Of a stretch of DNA of 6,037 bases, positions 4,635-6,037 are shown piece after piece. The DNA comes from Bifidobacterium breve (GTDB lineage Bacteria > Actinomycetota > Actinomycetes > S36-B12), in NCBI GenBank assembly GCA_945870085.1, contig CAMBQX010000109.1, forward strand, positions 1 to 6,037, read 5' to 3'. The position numbers and the translations under genes were made by a program. How positions within the stretch are numbered: the first letter of the stretch is position 1; every line of letters begins with the position of its first letter. Under the pieces are notes generated by a model that saw only the letters and a program-made list of their open reading frames with translations, did not search any database and was not told where the DNA came from.

Positions 4635-5954
4635 TTACTCGTCGGCGGCTTCGGGGGCCGGGATTTCGGTGATCTGCGGACCCCTTAATTCAGCAGCTAA
4701 GGCCTTTAGATCCACCGGGTTGCCCGAAGCATCCACCACGGTGGCCTGTTCGAGCACCAAAGCCAGCGCCTTCGAGCGCCGAATGTCCTGAATTGCCATT
4801 GGCACCTGGCCGGCTTCGACCAGCGCCTGAGCGAACGCATCCGGTGCCAAACCATATTGCGGGGCCTGCTGAACTAACCAGGCCGACAATTCAGTTTCGC
4901 CTACCGATACCTCTTCGACCTCAGCAATTTTGTCGAGGATGAACTGGCTCTTTAGTCCAGCGCGCGCCTGCGACTCGACCTCTGCACGATGCTCTTCAGT
5001 TGCTTCATGGCCGTCGCCGAAATGATCAGAAACTTCGGCGGCAATAACTCCATCTGGCACGGGGATATCGATCTGTTCCATCAATACTTCGTGCAACTTG
5101 CCGCGGGCTTCAGCGCCCTGTTCAAATTTCTTGATGCGCACCAATCGGTTGCGGACGTCTTCACGTAGCTCGGCCACAGTGTCGAACTCCGAAGCCAGCT
5201 GCGCAAATTCGTCATCTAGGGCGGGCAGCTCGCGCTCACGAACCGAGGTGACCACCGCGGTCACCGTTAAGGTCACGCCAGTCCAGTCGCCATTTTCGGG
5301 AGTGAAATCGAAGGTGCGAGTTTCATCCTTCGCTGCACCCCGCATTGCATCATCAAAACCTGGGAGCATTCCATCGGTTCCTAGTTCATAGGACAACGCG
5401 GTGCCCGAGAGATCTTCAATTTCATCGCCTTGGTCGGTCGCACCAGAAATATCAACAAGCAGCACATCACCATCTGCGCAGACTCGATCAACTTCCGTAA
5501 GTGATGCGAAGCGGGTGCGCAATGCATCCACCTGGGTCGTGACTTCTTCTTCGCTCGGCATCGCATCGGCTACCTCTATGCGAAGTGATGCGAAATCAGG
5601 TAGCTCAAACTCCGGCCGCACATCAACCTCTGCGGTGAAGGCAAGGTTCTGACCATCTTCGATTGCGGTGACATCCACTTCTGGGCGGCCAACCGGTACC
5701 ACGTTATTGGCGCGCAGGGCTTCTTCGTATGCCTTTGGCACCGCGTCGTTGATCGCCTCTTCGAGCACCGCGCCGCGGCCAACCCGCTGCTCAATTACTC
5801 GCGCCGGAACTTTACCTTTGCGAAAGCCCGGAACGTTAACCTGCTTGGCGATGCGCGAGTAAGCGATGTCCATGCTCGGCTTCAGTTCATCGAAGGGGAC
5901 TTCGATGGTCAACTTGACCCGGGTAGGCGACAAAGCCTCGACGTCACTCTTCAC
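4635..5954 (-). CDS. tig: Trigger factor (ribosome-associated chaperone and prolyl isomerase)
   Basis: Binds ribosomal protein L23 at the exit tunnel and shelters nascent chains. The 439-residue product has the three family parts: an N-terminal ribosome-binding domain (about 1-115) with the signature GFRKGKVP at 43-50; an FKBP-like prolyl isomerase domain (about 155-240) including GDVLLVDISGA and LGTDGMLPGFDDAMRG; and a helical C-terminal substrate cradle (about 245-439) ending in an acidic tail. Starts with GTG at 5952-5954; the in-frame TGA nine bases upstream excludes a longer form, and the start MKSDVEALSPTRVKLTIEVPF agrees with actinobacterial homologues. Shine-Dalgarno match is poor (GGA about 10 bases upstream). 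Ends with TAA at 4635-4637. Only 35 bases separate it from the tRNA-Pro gene upstream, so it is probably transcribed from or through that gene. Heads the tig-clp series. Confidence 0.97.
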   Translation of the reverse strand: MKSDVEALSPTRVKLTIEVPFDELKPSMDIAYSRIAKQVNVPGFRKGKVPARVIEQRVGRGAVLEEAINDAVPKAYEEALRANNVVPVGRPEVDVTAIEDGQNLAFTAEVDVRPEFELPDFASLRIEVADAMPSEEEVTTQVDALRTRFASLTEVDRVCADGDVLLVDISGATDQGDEIEDLSGTALSYELGTDGMLPGFDDAMRGAAKDETRTFDFTPENGDWTGVTLTVTAVVTSVRERELPALDDEFAQLASEFDTVAELREDVRNRLVRIKKFEQGAEARGKLHEVLMEQIDIPVPDGVIAAEVSDHFGDGHEATEEHRAEVESQARAGLKSQFILDKIAEVEEVSVGETELSAWLVQQAPQYGLAPDAFAQALVEAGQVPMAIQDIRRSKALALVLEQATVVDASGNPVDLKALAAELRGPQITEIPAPEAADE

Positions 5955-5989
5955 AGCTGCTCATTCCATCGTGGTTGGCAAATCGGTTG

Positions 5990-6037
5990 TCGGGGCGGGG
6001 AGATTCGAACTCCCGGTCTCCTGCTCCCAAAGCAGGC
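5990..6037 (-). tRNA. tRNA-Pro (anticodon TGG), 3' part, 5' end outside window
   Basis: Read on the minus strand: base 26 (6037), anticodon stem CCTGC / GCAGG (6032-6036, 6020-6024), 7-base loop TTTGGGA with anticodon TGG at 6027-6029 and G37, 5-base variable region AGACC, T stem GGGAG / CTCCC (6010-6014, 5998-6002) with loop TTCGAAT, 3' acceptor strand CGCCCCG (5991-5997), and discriminator A at 5990. The CCA end is not encoded (next bases are CAA) and must be added enzymatically. The D arm and 5' acceptor strand, which should read CGGGGCG, lie beyond the window. It decodes proline CCN codons. Confidence 0.95.

Noticed and set aside
5098..5391. Plus-strand open frames across tig
   Set aside because: They are antisense shadows of the trigger factor gene, rich in Ser/Arg from the complementary codons.
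1..6037. CRISPR array, insertion sequence, prophage or attachment site
   Set aside because: No spaced repeat array, no transposase or integrase frame and no terminal repeats were seen. The tRNA-Pro 3' end is followed directly by tig, with no integrase or repeated tRNA end in the window.

Overview
The window is a piece of bacterial chromosome, almost certainly from an actinobacterium (Actinomycetota). The evidence is the run tRNA-Pro / tig / clpP1 / clpP2 / clpX on one strand, two different ClpP paralogues in tandem, GTG starts, actinobacterial-looking ClpX and trigger factor N-termini, and a tRNA without an encoded CCA end. Genus cannot be fixed from this sequence alone.

Layout from left to right. 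(1) 1-913, + strand: the 3' part of valS, from just before the KMSKS signature to the end; the enzyme looks like the short form without a C-terminal coiled-coil arm. (2) 910-1553, - strand: a two-gene toxin-antitoxin operon, an AbrB-fold antitoxin (VapB type) followed by a PIN-domain toxin (VapC type), with a 4-base ATGA overlap. The toxin gene ends inside the valS stop codon: the palindrome CTAG at 910-913 carries both stops. A candidate promoter with a direct repeat at two-turn spacing lies just upstream of the antitoxin gene. (3) 1595-1771: a short spacer with no recognised gene. (4) 1772-5954, - strand: the protein quality-control cluster clpX, clpP2, clpP1 and tig, transcribed in the order tig, clpP1, clpP2, clpX. 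clpP1 and clpP2 overlap by GTGA; tig-clpP1 and clpP2-clpX are separated by about 180 and 150 bases. (5) 5990-6037, - strand: the 3' half of a tRNA-Pro (anticodon TGG), 35 bases upstream of tig and in the same orientation.

How it fits together: trigger factor meets nascent chains at the ribosome exit, ClpX unfolds substrates, and ClpP1 with ClpP2 forms the mixed two-ring protease that degrades them. All catalytic and motor residues I looked for in these proteins are present. The toxin-antitoxin pair is the only accessory element. It sits between clpX and valS, a boundary that in the actinobacteria I know (Mycobacterium, Streptomyces) separates genes lying on the same strand; here valS points the opposite way. 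I see no undescribed multi-gene system. The items most worth checking are the toxin-antitoxin control region, its abutment with valS, and the proximity of the antitoxin to its likely protease.
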